DNA of 64,000 nucleotides. It comes from an uncultured bacterium. Lineage in GTDB: Bacteria > Bacillota_I > Bacilli_A > RFN20 > CAG-826. The stretch is taken from assembly GCA_949299195.1 (NCBI GenBank), contig CASFZN010000018.1, positions 62,001 to 126,000 on the forward strand, read 5' to 3'. A program made the position numbers and the translations under genes. The notes under the pieces are model-generated. The model searched no databases and was not told where the DNA came from. It was given only the letters and a program-made list of their open reading frames with translations. Numbering within the stretch: position 1 is the stretch's first letter; the number at the start of each line of letters is the position of its first letter. Below, piece after piece: positions 35,271 through 44,882 of the stretch.

Positions 35271-36800
35271 ATGAAAATTAAGAATAGTTTATTGAGTTTT
35301 TTACCACTTGTTTTTAGTTTGTCATTATCATCAACCATTAATGAAATAAACGATAAAACAAGTAAAAATAGTATGGAAATAAATTCCACTACTTCAATTT
35401 TAAATTACGATGATAATTTGGGAAAATTCCAAGATTTAACTCAAAGCGAAGTCAAATCTTATTATAGCGATTTAAGCGATAATACCGGATTAAAGGGCGA
35501 AGATTTATTAAAAGAATTACAACCAATTTTAAGAGAAAGTCATTTAAAAATATCTAATAGCGACGCTTGGGATAGTGATTGGCACTACTTCTTACTTTTA
35601 GATAGAAATTATAAAGAAGATCCCTTAACTCAAGAAGAAATTATTTCACAAGAATGGAAGCTTGATAATGTCATAGTTAATCCTTTATATACCGATGATA
35701 TTACCTGGGTTAGAAGTGATAAACGCTATTTTGATAGAGAGCATATGTGGCCTAAATCTCGCGGATTTAAAGATAAATACGATACTAGTGAATCTTTAAA
35801 AGAGCAACCATATGCAGCTACCGATATGCATAACCTTAGAATGGGAGAATCTTCCAATAACCAACAAGGTCATAATAATTATCCTTTTGGAGAAGTTGTA
35901 ACTATTAAAGAAGAGATAATTTCTAAATATACCAACGAAGTAACTGGAGTTAGAGGATTAAATAAAGACGGAATCGAAGTTTATGAACCAAGAGATGAAG
36001 ATAAAGGCGATATTGCTCGTGGTTTATTCTATATGGCTGCTAGATATTCTATCTATCAATCAACTGAAGACTTTGAACCAGCATTAAAACTTGTTTCTTC
36101 TTATTCTTCTACTAGTGAAGCCACTAAAACCATTACCTGCGATTCAACTAAAGATACCCCTGCAACATATGGAATTTTAGAAGATTTATTATCTTGGCAT
36201 ACATTAGATCCAGTAGATGAATATGAAATTCACCGTAATAATCTTTGTTATAACTTTGTTCAAGGTAATAGAAATCCATTCGTTGATTATCCAGAATGGG
36301 CTAATATAGCATTTGATTCATCTATTACTTATGGAATTGACCTTTCTCAAGAAGATGGAAAAGAACTTGAAGAAGGTTTAACTATTGAAAATGATACTAG
36401 TGAAGATACTTATTTAATTGGAAAAAGTTTAAAAGATTTATATGGAAACTCTACTTTTATATTTATTAAGGAAGACGAAAGAATAGAAATTAATTTTGAT
36501 GATTCTTCATTAAAGGTAGAAATTTCCTTAAATAATGAAGTTGTTTCAACTTCAAAAGACTATATTTTTAATAAGGAAGGTGACTATAACATCAAATTTA
36601 TATATGAATATAGTGGTGTTTCTTATGAATTAAACTTCAATAAAACATTTGAAACTGAACCAACTTTCTTTGAAAAATATGGCTACTATATTATTGGAGG
36701 AACCATATTAATTCTATTAATTATTCTTTCAATGATTATTGGTTCTATAAAAAAGAAATCTAAGAAAAAGAAAAGAAAGTATACTAAAAGAAAAAAATAA
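35271..36800 (+). CDS. Surface-anchored endonuclease I family protein
   Basis: A 509-residue predicted extracellular nuclease. A signal peptide covers about residues 1-25. The Endonuclease_1 (EndA/NucM, His-Me finger) domain follows, with H158 in DREHMWPKSRG and ATDMHNLRM then NNQQGHNNYPFGE near 183-207, the metal and catalytic region. Residues about 370-460 look like a beta-rich wall-side domain. Residues about 472-492 form a membrane anchor followed by a very basic tail. Cell-surface DNA or RNA degradation, perhaps nucleotide scavenging, fits with the nucleoside importer at 54-59 kb (inference). Confidence 0.88.
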   Translation: MKIKNSLLSFLPLVFSLSLSSTINEINDKTSKNSMEINSTTSILNYDDNLGKFQDLTQSEVKSYYSDLSDNTGLKGEDLLKELQPILRESHLKISNSDAWDSDWHYFLLLDRNYKEDPLTQEEIISQEWKLDNVIVNPLYTDDITWVRSDKRYFDREHMWPKSRGFKDKYDTSESLKEQPYAATDMHNLRMGESSNNQQGHNNYPFGEVVTIKEEIISKYTNEVTGVRGLNKDGIEVYEPRDEDKGDIARGLFYMAARYSIYQSTEDFEPALKLVSSYSSTSEATKTITCDSTKDTPATYGILEDLLSWHTLDPVDEYEIHRNNLCYNFVQGNRNPFVDYPEWANIAFDSSITYGIDLSQEDGKELEEGLTIENDTSEDTYLIGKSLKDLYGNSTFIFIKEDERIEINFDDSSLKVEISLNNEVVSTSKDYIFNKEGDYNIKFIYEYSGVSYELNFNKTFETEPTFFEKYGYYIIGGTILILLIILSMIIGSIKKKSKKKKRKYTKRKK

Positions 36801-36810
36801 TAAATAAGAA

Positions 36811-36840
36811 AAAAATGACATCCTTAGGGATGTCATTTTT
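36811..36840. terminator. Bidirectional terminator, endonuclease / Nfn
   Basis: AAAATGACATCC pairs with GGGATGTCATTTT around TTA; A-rich and T-rich flanks on both sides. Confidence 0.88.
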
Positions 36841-36879
36841 AATAATTAATACTATTTAATAATTACGATATTTATCGAA

Positions 36880-38292
36880 TTATTTTCCCATTAATTCTTC
36901 ATCAATAGCTTTAGCAGCATGTTTACCTGCACCCATTGCCAAAATAACAGTTGCAGCACCAGTAACGGCATCGCCACCAGCATAAACATGTTCTCTAGAA
37001 GTTAAACCACTATCGTCTTTAACAATGATACATCCGTGTTTATTAACTTCTAAACCTTCAGTTGTATCTTTGATTAATGGGTTTGGAGAAGTACCGATTG
37101 AAATAATAGCACAATCAACATCAATAACTTCATATTGTCCAGTTCCTACTGGTCTTCTTCTACCATTAGCATCTGGTTCTCCTAATTCCATAACTTCGAC
37201 TTTCATTTGTTTACATAATCCGTTTTCATCGCCGATAATTTCAACAGGATTTCTTAAAAGTCTAAAGTCAATTCCTTCTTCCATAGCGTGATGAACTTCT
37301 TCTTTTCTAGCTGGAAGTTCTTCTAAACTTCTTCTATAAATGATATAGACATGTTCGGCTCCAAGTCTTAAAGCACATCTTGCTGCGTCCATTGCAACGT
37401 TTCCTCCACCAACAACAGCAACATTTTTAGCATGTTCAATTGGTGTATTTGAGGTAGGAAGATAAGCTTTCATTAAGTTGGTTCTAGTTAAGAATTCGTT
37501 AGCGGAATAAACACCATTTAAGTTTTCGCCTGGAATCCCCATAAAGTTTGGTAAACCAGCTCCAGAACCTACGAAAATAGCTTCAAAACCATATTCTTTT
37601 TGTAATTCATCGATAGAAATAACTCTACCAATAACCATATTTGTTTCGATTTTAACGCCTAATTTCTTTAAGCCATCAACTTCTTTTTGAACGATAGCTT
37701 TTGGTAATCTGAATTCAGGAATGCCATAAACTAAGACGCCACCTGCTAAATGTAAAGCTTCAAAGACAGTAACATCATATCCTTTTTTAGCTAAATCACC
37801 AGCACAGGTTAAGCCAGAAGGTCCACTACCAATAACAGCGACTTTATGACCATTTTTAACAATATTAACATCTTCTTCTTTTGCGTGAGCGTTATGGTAA
37901 TCAGCAACGAATCTTTCAAGTCTACCGATACCAACAGCTTCACTACCTAATTTTTCATTAAGTCTTGTACATTTCATTTCACATTGTGTTTCTTGAGGAC
38001 AGACTCTACCACAAACAGCTGGTAAAGAAGAAGATTTTGAAATAATTTGATATGCTTCTTCAAAATGTCCTAATGCAACTTCATGAATAAATTCAGGGAT
38101 ATCAATATTAACAGGGCAGTGAGTTACACAAGGTTTTGTAGGACAACCTAAACATCTTCTTGCTTCATCAATTGCCATTTCTTCTGTATATCCAGTTGCA
38201 ACTTCTTCGAAGTTATGAGCTCTTACTTCTGGATCTTGAGAAGGCATTGGGTTTTTATCTTTTCTTGGATTATATTTAACGTCTTTATACAT
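36880..38292 (-). CDS. nfnB: NfnB / GltD-like NADPH oxidoreductase subunit
   Basis: A 470-residue flavo-iron-sulfur protein. N-terminal cysteines C47, C50, C55 and C59 (CLGCPTKPCVTHCP) plus a second set in CGRVCPQETQC bind two [4Fe-4S] clusters. GSGPSGLTCAGDLA near residue 154 binds FAD and VVGGGNVAMDAARCA near 293 binds NADPH. No glutamate synthase large subunit is present; the 3-bp-adjacent NfnA-like gene identifies it as the large subunit of an electron-bifurcating NADH-dependent reduced-ferredoxin:NADP+ oxidoreductase. Confidence 0.9.
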   Translation of the reverse strand: MYKDVKYNPRKDKNPMPSQDPEVRAHNFEEVATGYTEEMAIDEARRCLGCPTKPCVTHCPVNIDIPEFIHEVALGHFEEAYQIISKSSSLPAVCGRVCPQETQCEMKCTRLNEKLGSEAVGIGRLERFVADYHNAHAKEEDVNIVKNGHKVAVIGSGPSGLTCAGDLAKKGYDVTVFEALHLAGGVLVYGIPEFRLPKAIVQKEVDGLKKLGVKIETNMVIGRVISIDELQKEYGFEAIFVGSGAGLPNFMGIPGENLNGVYSANEFLTRTNLMKAYLPTSNTPIEHAKNVAVVGGGNVAMDAARCALRLGAEHVYIIYRRSLEELPARKEEVHHAMEEGIDFRLLRNPVEIIGDENGLCKQMKVEVMELGEPDANGRRRPVGTGQYEVIDVDCAIISIGTSPNPLIKDTTEGLEVNKHGCIIVKDDSGLTSREHVYAGGDAVTGAATVILAMGAGKHAAKAIDEELMGK

Positions 38293-38294
38293 GA

Positions 38295-39137
38295 CTATTT
38301 ATCCTCCTTTTTAAAAAGATTACATTTAGCTTCATCATAAGCTTTCTTTTCGAATGCTTTATACATTCCACCTCTTTTCATTGCTTCATCAAAATCAACT
38401 ACGTAAGCATTGAAATCAGGACCATCAACACAAGCGAACTTAGTTTTTCCGCCAACTGTTAATCTACAGCATCCACACATACCGGTTCCATCAATCATAA
38501 TTGGGTTCATAGAACAAATACATTCTGGGACATTATATTTTTTACAAACTTCAGTAACGAATTTCATCATGATAACTGGACCAATAGAGATGACTTTATC
38601 GAATTTTTCTTTCTGTAATAATTCTTCCAATGGTTTGGTAACAACACCTTTTTCACCATAAGTTCCATCATCACTAACACCGATGTATCTGGTGGAATTT
38701 GCACGGAATTCTTCATCTAAAATAACTAAATCTTTAGTTCTGAAACCTGCGATAGCGGTGACATCTTTTCCTTCATCATGGAAAGCTTTAGCAATAGGAT
38801 AAGCAATTGCACAGCCTAAACCTCCGCCAACGACACAAACTTTTTCTCCATCGAGTTCAGTTGGTTTACCTAATGGACCAACAAAATCATGTAATTCATC
38901 GCCTTCTTCTAATAAATTTAACTTATAAGTAGATGCACCAACGATTTGGAAAATGATAGTAACTGTACCTTTTTCTCTGTCGTAGCCCCCGATTGTTAAT
39001 GGGATTCTTTCTGCATCTGCATCACTTCTTAAGATAATGAATTGTCCTGGGTGTGCCTTTTTAGCAACCATAGGAGCTTCAATTTCTAAAAGAGTTTCGG
39101 TTGGATTAAATACATGTTTTCTTATAATTTTGTACAT
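38295..39137 (-). CDS. nfnA: NfnA / sulfide dehydrogenase-like FAD and [2Fe-2S] subunit
   Basis: A 280-residue ferredoxin-NADP reductase-like protein. The FAD segment RIPLTIGGYD near residue 45, the NAD-binding GGGLGCAIAYPIAKA near 104 and a C-terminal CSMNPIMIDGTGMCGCC for the [2Fe-2S] cluster are clear. With NfnB it should exchange electrons between NADH, NADPH and reduced ferredoxin. AAAGGAG precedes the ATG. Related proteins form part of dihydroorotate dehydrogenase B (PyrK), but no pyrD lies nearby. Confidence 0.9.
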   Translation of the reverse strand: MYKIIRKHVFNPTETLLEIEAPMVAKKAHPGQFIILRSDADAERIPLTIGGYDREKGTVTIIFQIVGASTYKLNLLEEGDELHDFVGPLGKPTELDGEKVCVVGGGLGCAIAYPIAKAFHDEGKDVTAIAGFRTKDLVILDEEFRANSTRYIGVSDDGTYGEKGVVTKPLEELLQKEKFDKVISIGPVIMMKFVTEVCKKYNVPECICSMNPIMIDGTGMCGCCRLTVGGKTKFACVDGPDFNAYVVDFDEAMKRGGMYKAFEKKAYDEAKCNLFKKEDK

Positions 39138-39302
39138 ATTTTTCTCCTTTAAATACTTCTTTATTATAGATATTTATCGAATAAAATTAAAGGAATAAAT
39201 GAGATATTTATATAAATAAATTTATATAAAAAATAATAAAATTAAGTTTATTTTTTCTAATATTTTATAAAACATGATTGCTTTCACTTTAAATTAAAAA
39301 AA

Positions 39303-39318
39303 GTTTCCACGTGGAAAC
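39303..39318. promoter_or_regulatory. parS site, perfect palindrome
   Basis: GTTTCCACGTGGAAAC in the gap between nfnA and the hemolysin III gene. Confidence 0.85.
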
Positions 39319-39358
39319 TTTTTCACATATTTTTGAAAGTACTAGAAAACTACTAGAC

Positions 39359-39388
39359 AAGTACTTGCTACTTTTTTAGTAAGTACTT
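39359..39388. repeat. 30-bp intergenic hairpin
   Basis: AAGTACTTGCTA pairs with TAGTAAGTACTT (12 bp, one G-T pair) around CTTTTT. No T run follows on the minus strand, so a simple terminator for the hemolysin III gene is not obvious. ACTACTAGACAAGTACT beside it is related sequence. Confidence 0.5.
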
Positions 39389-39407
39389 CTTCATATTTTA
39401 ATAAGTC

Positions 39408-40133
39408 CTATAAAACATATAGATAAACAGATAAAAACTGTAAAACTATTCCTGCTAAGACAAAGAAATGGAATACGGTGTGCCACCAAACGCTGTGTTT
39501 GCCCCCTAAACCATATAAAATAGCTCCAATGGTATAAGAAATACCTCCAAAAAGCAATAACATAAAGCCGTTGAAATGAAGTTCATTATAAAGTTCAACG
39601 CAGTTAAAAATAATTGCCCAGCCCGCAACAATATACATAATCATCGATAAAATAGCGAATTTTTTAATATTTATGGAGTTAAATACTATCCCGATTGTTA
39701 CAAGAATATAAACTAAAGCAATAATTAAATAACCACTAAAATTAGTATTTGGAATTCCCCATAAACTTACATCTCTCATAGTAACTAAACAAAATGGAGT
39801 ATATGTTCCAGCAACTAAAAAGTAGACAAAATCATGATCTAAAACTCTTAAAACTCTTTTACCGTTATTTTTAGCTAATCCATGATAAATACATGAAATA
39901 GTCATGCATACTATAATAGAAAATCCATATATTCCTACAGATACCGCTGCCGAAATAATATCAGCAGATGTTCCGTCTAAATGTGATTCATTTGGTATAA
40001 ATACGCCAAATATTTTTAAATACATTAAAATTGTGGCACCTATTCCAAATAGTGCGCCAAGACCATGAGTTATAGAATTCCATAACTCATGTCTTAATTT
40101 ATAATTTGGTAAACTAATCTCATTAACACTCAT
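39408..40133 (-). CDS. Hemolysin III / PAQR family membrane protein
   Basis: A 241-residue protein with seven predicted membrane segments. LRHELWNSITHGLGALFGI near residue 14, MTISCIYHGLA near 78, LDHDFVYFLVAGTYTPF near 97 and the terminal GGKHSVWWHTVFHFFVLAG carry the conserved Ser, Asp and His residues of the family metal site. Bacterial members are linked to lipid homeostasis; haemolysis is not a safe inference. A consensus promoter lies upstream but the ATG has no clear ribosome site. Confidence 0.92.
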   Translation of the reverse strand: MSVNEISLPNYKLRHELWNSITHGLGALFGIGATILMYLKIFGVFIPNESHLDGTSADIISAAVSVGIYGFSIIVCMTISCIYHGLAKNNGKRVLRVLDHDFVYFLVAGTYTPFCLVTMRDVSLWGIPNTNFSGYLIIALVYILVTIGIVFNSINIKKFAILSMIMYIVAGWAIIFNCVELYNELHFNGFMLLLFGGISYTIGAILYGLGGKHSVWWHTVFHFFVLAGIVLQFLSVYLYVL

Positions 40134-40165
40134 AAAACTACATCATCTAGTAATCAATACGGCAT

Positions 40166-40194
40166 ATTCTAGTATGATAATGGGTGCGTGTCAA
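40166..40194 (-). promoter_or_regulatory. Consensus promoter of the hemolysin III gene
   Basis: On the minus strand TTGACA (40189-40194), 17-base spacer, TAGAAT (40166-40171), the closest match to SigA consensus in the window. Confidence 0.75.
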
Positions 40195-40200
40195 TTAAAA

Positions 40201-42036
40201 CTATAAAGTTTCTTTATAATATTGTGCTTGAGTATTGAATAAATGTTTATAGATGCCGTTTTCTACTTTCATTAATTCTTCGTGGGTTCCGCTTTCAACA
40301 ATTTCGCCTTTATCTAAGACGATAATTTTATTACAAAATCTTGTTGAAGACATTCTATGAGAAATATAAACGGCTTTTTTATTTTCAACTAATTTATCAA
40401 ATAAAGCATAGATTTCAGCTTCACTTATTGGATCTAATGCTGAAGTAGGTTCATCAAGTAAAACATATGGAGAATCTTTATAAATTGCTCTAGCAATCGC
40501 TACTTTTTGAGCTTCACCACCGCTTAATTCAACACCAGTGTCAATCTGATTAGATACTATTAAATCTAGTCCTTTGTCAAATTTTTTATAATTAAAATCT
40601 ACTCCATCTAATATGCTAGATATTTCGTCAATTTTAACTCCTTTTGAGCCTACAACATTCTCTTTTAAAGAATAAGGAAAGAGAGAAAAATCTTGGAAAA
40701 CTACCGCAAATAATTTTTGATAATCTTTAAAATTAAATCTATCGATTTTAATTCCATTAACTAAAATTTCTCCGCTTTCAGGATGATAAAATCTTGATAC
40801 TAATTTAATAATAGTAGACTTACCAGCACCGTTTTTACCTACTATTGCAGTCTTATCAACATCTCCTAATATAAAAGACACATTTTTTAAAGCATATTCT
40901 TCACTATTAGGATATTTAAAGGAAACGTTTTTAAATTCAAATGTAAATGGTGCTTTTACCTCATTTATATCTACTAGTTCTTCGCTTTCTTCATTTTTAA
41001 TATTCATAAAATCATAATAATATGAAGAATAAATACATCTTGTTCCAATCTCTCCAATCTTAAAGAATAAATCACAAGATATAAAGATTGAAATTGATCC
41101 TACAACTGAAATGATATTCCCAATAGGAATAATTCCATAATATGCTTTCATAGCTACATATGAATAAGAGATAAATAAGGTAATAATATTAATTAAGGTA
41201 ATACTTAGCATCATATAACCTTGTTTTAAGCATAATTCTTTAAAGAAGATTGATATAAATTTATTAGCATTGCCCATCTCTTTTAATACTATTTCATCCA
41301 TATTATAGATTTTTAAATCTTTTAATAACTTATAGTTAACGTTTAGAGAAAATAAATACCCAAACTTATGATTACAATCGATCATTTTATTAAAAATCTT
41401 TTCTTGAATCTTAACCATCGTTTTTGCAATCACAAAACTGATAATTACAACTAATATAATGGTTCCTAAAACTATAAGACCGGATAAAGAGTTATTTAAA
41501 AATGATATTAAAGAATTGCTATTTTCAATATTAGAGTTAGTTATAAATAATCTAGAAATATAAATTGAAGAAATAATCAAAGAACATAAAGCTTTAATAG
41601 CCATAAATAAATCCCATAATATCGAACCAAATCCACCATAATAATTTTGTGAGTTAAAAGTATTTTCGATACTATCTTTGATACTTTTATCTTCTAAAAT
41701 TAAATAATCTAAAGTTAAAGCCTTTCTACCAATTAAATATCTGCTATAAATATAAGTTGATTCAGTAATTTCACTAAATATAACGTTAATAACGCCATTT
41801 ATCACATTAATAAGGAAGATTAAAATAATCATAATAATTGCAAGGATAAATATATCCATGAATTCAATTGATGTATTTCCTCCATATACATCAACTAAAA
41901 TATTTAAAATTTGTTCTCCAAAAATTAATGGTATAAAAGAACTAAGTGAAGCAATAATTCCACCAATAATCGCTAAAAATAAGGCAAAAGAGAATTCTTT
42001 TATGATGAATTTAAATGTTTTTACTATATTTTTCAT
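40201..42036 (-). CDS. ABC exporter half-transporter B of the XRE-linked module
   Basis: A 611-residue ABC protein with a membrane domain (about 1-340) and NBD. Walker A is GKNGAGKST, signature LSGGEAQK and Walker B YVLLDEPTSALD with the catalytic Glu. Its start overlaps the stop of the preceding ABC gene by 4 bases (ATGA), so the two are translated together and probably form a heterodimer with two intact sites, unlike the exporter at 21-24.7 kb. The PTSALDP and EAEIY pattern recalls peptide or bacteriocin exporters; the substrate is unknown. Confidence 0.88.
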   Translation of the reverse strand: MKNIVKTFKFIIKEFSFALFLAIIGGIIASLSSFIPLIFGEQILNILVDVYGGNTSIEFMDIFILAIIMIILIFLINVINGVINVIFSEITESTYIYSRYLIGRKALTLDYLILEDKSIKDSIENTFNSQNYYGGFGSILWDLFMAIKALCSLIISSIYISRLFITNSNIENSNSLISFLNNSLSGLIVLGTIILVVIISFVIAKTMVKIQEKIFNKMIDCNHKFGYLFSLNVNYKLLKDLKIYNMDEIVLKEMGNANKFISIFFKELCLKQGYMMLSITLINIITLFISYSYVAMKAYYGIIPIGNIISVVGSISIFISCDLFFKIGEIGTRCIYSSYYYDFMNIKNEESEELVDINEVKAPFTFEFKNVSFKYPNSEEYALKNVSFILGDVDKTAIVGKNGAGKSTIIKLVSRFYHPESGEILVNGIKIDRFNFKDYQKLFAVVFQDFSLFPYSLKENVVGSKGVKIDEISSILDGVDFNYKKFDKGLDLIVSNQIDTGVELSGGEAQKVAIARAIYKDSPYVLLDEPTSALDPISEAEIYALFDKLVENKKAVYISHRMSSTRFCNKIIVLDKGEIVESGTHEELMKVENGIYKHLFNTQAQYYKETL

Positions 42037-43865
42037 AATATTTCACCTACCTCACTATCTTCATAATACTTTGCTTGAACATTAAATAATTTGAAGTATT
42101 TACCCTTCTTTTTCATTAACTCTTTATGTGTACCTTTTTCGATTATTTCTCCATTTTCTATATAGATAATTTGATCACAAAATTTAGTAGATGAAAGTCT
42201 ATGGGAGATAAAAATCGAAGTCTTATCTTCCATTAATTCGTTATATTTTAAATAAAGCTCACTTTCAGCTATTGGGTCTAAAGCTGAAGTAGGTTCATCT
42301 AAAATTAAAAACTTAGAATCTTTATATAATGCTCTTGCTAAGAGTAATTTTTGGGTTTCGCCACCACTTAAATTGATGCCGTTAAAATCAAATTCAGTCG
42401 TTAAATAGGTATTTTCCTTATTTGGTAATGAATCAACCTTATCTTTTAATCCTGAATCTAATAATGTTTTATTAAACTTTTCTTCATTATATTCATAATT
42501 TGCAACAATATTATCTTTAATAGTAAATGCAATCGGTTCAATATCTTGATTAACAATTGAAACATATCGATAATAATCTTCGATTTTAAAATCTTTAATG
42601 TTATGATCATTAACTAAGATTTCACCTTCACTTGGATAATATAAGCCTACTAAAAGTTTAGCTAATGTAGTTTTACCAGCTCCATTGAGTCCAACTATTG
42701 CTAACTTTTCATTATGATCAATTGTTAAATTAAGATCTTTAAAAACATATTTATCACTACCTTTATATTTAAAGGACATATTTTTAATTTCGATTTTAAA
42801 TGGTTCATTTAATACATTAATATCAACCTTATTTTCGTGAGAAAATTTAGTTTCATATTCATAAAATTTTCGTATATTTGAGATTCCAGCATTACAACTT
42901 ATAACACTTGAACTTCTTAAAATAATTAAATCAATATATCCGTTAAATGCAGTAATGGTTGCTAAAAGTGCACTAAATTCTGTTGGAGAAAGTTTATTGT
43001 TAATTGCGTCATTTATTAAAATAGCATAGGCAACTAAATCTCTAATTAATCCAAATAAAGATATTTCTAGTGAAGGTAAAAACCAAGCAAATCTTAGTTT
43101 TAATGTATATTTTCGATACATTTTTATCGCATCTGCCATTATTCCTTTAATCTTATGTGACAAAGAATAGTTTCTAATGTCTTTAGCTTCTTTTTCTTTT
43201 AAAGCAGTATTAGCGTAATAATAGCCAATTTTTTCCCCTTCGCCTTTTTTCTTATAATATTTTCCTTCAACTTTTGTAACAAAATAGATAATTATAAAAT
43301 ATACGATAACCATCGCTAAAATGATGATTATAATCCAATAAGAAATAAAGGCAGATGTAATTCCAAAGAATAATAAACCAATTATGGCATAGATGAATTC
43401 AGGTAAATATCTCATTAAACCTTCTAATCCGGTGTCATTACTTCCCATCGAATCTAAAGCCTGAACCATTTTATCTCTACTTTCTTTTTGTTCGATATAT
43501 TCATAATCCATTTTAAAATTAGTTTCAGTTGTTTTATAAAACGCCTTATTGGTTCTAGCTAAAATAACCACATAATTATAATGAGCGGTTAATACCGTAT
43601 TTAAGGATATAAAAACAGCATAAAGAATCATGAAAATTCCAATAACTAGTATTAATTTTCCAACTCCTATTTGATTATTTACTCCATAAACAATAGCGGA
43701 GGGTAAATAAGTTAAAACAATGTTACTTAAAAATAAAGCAATGTAGCTAAATATAAGCACCACCATATACCTTTTACCCATTTTTAATAAAAAGGAAAAG
43801 GCAAATTTTATATTAGAGAAAAGACTATATTTCTTTTTTTCATTTTTCTTCTTTCCCATAAACAA
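42033..43865 (-). CDS. ABC exporter half-transporter A of the XRE-linked module
   Basis: A 610-residue ABC protein. The membrane domain covers about 25-340 and the NBD follows with Walker A GLNGAGKTT, signature LSGGETQK and Walker B LILDEPTSALD. Both members of the pair keep the catalytic Glu. It ends in TGA, part of the evidence for the standard code. A near-perfect palindrome lies between this gene and the repeat-protein gene upstream. A role in export of a peptide or lipid, controlled by the XRE regulator, is inference from context. Confidence 0.88.
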   Translation of the reverse strand: MFMGKKKNEKKKYSLFSNIKFAFSFLLKMGKRYMVVLIFSYIALFLSNIVLTYLPSAIVYGVNNQIGVGKLILVIGIFMILYAVFISLNTVLTAHYNYVVILARTNKAFYKTTETNFKMDYEYIEQKESRDKMVQALDSMGSNDTGLEGLMRYLPEFIYAIIGLLFFGITSAFISYWIIIIILAMVIVYFIIIYFVTKVEGKYYKKKGEGEKIGYYYANTALKEKEAKDIRNYSLSHKIKGIMADAIKMYRKYTLKLRFAWFLPSLEISLFGLIRDLVAYAILINDAINNKLSPTEFSALLATITAFNGYIDLIILRSSSVISCNAGISNIRKFYEYETKFSHENKVDINVLNEPFKIEIKNMSFKYKGSDKYVFKDLNLTIDHNEKLAIVGLNGAGKTTLAKLLVGLYYPSEGEILVNDHNIKDFKIEDYYRYVSIVNQDIEPIAFTIKDNIVANYEYNEEKFNKTLLDSGLKDKVDSLPNKENTYLTTEFDFNGINLSGGETQKLLLARALYKDSKFLILDEPTSALDPIAESELYLKYNELMEDKTSIFISHRLSSTKFCDQIIYIENGEIIEKGTHKELMKKKGKYFKLFNVQAKYYEDSEVGEIL

Positions 43866-43935
43866 CCCCTTGATAACCCTAATTTTAGTAAAAATCTAGT
43901 AATAATAAAGACAAAATATTTTTACATAAAGAACT

Positions 43936-43952
43936 CTTTACATGATGTAAAG
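43936..43952. promoter_or_regulatory. Palindrome in the repeat-protein/ABC gap
   Basis: CTTTACATGATGTAAAG has 8-bp arms around one base, and the half-site TGTAAA recurs on both sides within 25 bases. It may be an operator for the ABC pair or a partial terminator (TTTTTT follows on the plus strand). Confidence 0.5.
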
Positions 43953-43963
43953 GATTTTTTACA

Positions 43964-44407
43964 TTATTCAGAATCGTCGTCTAAATACGCTTTTTTGAAT
44001 ACTCTTTTAATATCATCTTCATCCATAAACGGATAAAGTCTATCAATATCTAGTTCAATTTCATCCTTTAAATATAACCCTACTAAAGTTTCAATAACAT
44101 CTTCATCTGCTAAAGGAATTAGACCATAACACTTATCGAAATTACCTTTTTTAGCCTCATTAATAATATATAAATCAATACAGTCACTATCTAAAAAAGG
44201 TAATAAATATGAGACTTCTTTTCCCGCTTTTAGTTCGTGATGGAAAATCTTTTCAAGAGTATCTTCATCTAGAAATGGAACCAATTGAGGTAAAGTAACT
44301 CCTTTAAAAACTCGGTCTTCTTTTTCCATTATTTTATCTGCTACTTTTTCTAAATCTTCTTCATCTAGAAATGGAATTAAACTTTTTAAATCAACATTCT
44401 TCTTCAT
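43964..44407 (-). CDS. Short repeat protein with five LxPFLDEEDL-type units
   Basis: A 147-residue acidic protein made almost wholly of five repeats. The units are LIPFLDEEDLEKV, LVPFLDEDTLEKI, LLPFLDSDCIDLY, LIPLADEDVIETL and LYPFMDEDDIKRV; their Pro residues are P12, P44, P70, P98 and P126, a period of 26-32. Each unit probably forms a short turn and helix, giving a solenoid or bundle. No enzyme motif or membrane segment is visible. It is 9 bases after the XRE gene and upstream of the ABC pair. The function is unknown; an adaptor or sensor role is only a guess. Confidence 0.75.
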   Translation of the reverse strand: MKKNVDLKSLIPFLDEEDLEKVADKIMEKEDRVFKGVTLPQLVPFLDEDTLEKIFHHELKAGKEVSYLLPFLDSDCIDLYIINEAKKGNFDKCYGLIPLADEDVIETLVGLYLKDEIELDIDRLYPFMDEDDIKRVFKKAYLDDDSE

Positions 44408-44416
44408 ATCTATTTT

Positions 44417-44872
44417 TTATTTCCCTCCACCAATTCTCTTTTTTAACATCGCTTTTTCTTCATTAGTTAGATATTTATCTAGTCTATTTAAATCTATATT
44501 TTTAATTCTTTTATCTACTATTAACCTAATAAGAGAATATCTACTTTCTTTATCAAATCGATAGAAATTATCAATTAAATCAAACTTATAATTACCATTT
44601 ATTAACACTGAATAAATGTAATTTTTAGAATGATAATTAAAATATTCCTCTATTGATAAGCTATCTTCTAATAAAAGTAGCTTATCAATAGGAATATTAA
44701 ATATCTTTGATAACACTACAATATTATCAATAGTAGGAATTGCTTTCCCTATCTCCCATGAACTTATAGCTTGTCTTGATACAAGTAATTTTGAAGCTAA
44801 TTCATCTTGAGAAAAGGAAGATTCAATTCTTAATATTTTTATATATTTCCCAATCCCCTCTAAATCTAACAT
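44417..44872 (-). CDS. XRE-family transcriptional regulator
   Basis: A 151-residue DNA-binding protein. The N-terminal 65 residues form a classic lambda-repressor-like HTH (SQDELASKLLVSRQAISSWE, then IPTIDNIVVLSKIFNIPIDKLL). The C-terminal part is helical with no known ligand domain. It is followed within 9 bases by the repeat-protein gene and then two ABC genes, so it probably controls this module, perhaps through the palindrome at 43936-43952 (inference). No strong ribosome site. Confidence 0.88.
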   Translation of the reverse strand: MLDLEGIGKYIKILRIESSFSQDELASKLLVSRQAISSWEIGKAIPTIDNIVVLSKIFNIPIDKLLLLEDSLSIEEYFNYHSKNYIYSVLINGNYKFDLIDNFYRFDKESRYSLIRLIVDKRIKNIDLNRLDKYLTNEEKAMLKKRIGGGK

Positions 44873-44882
44873 AACTATTAAA

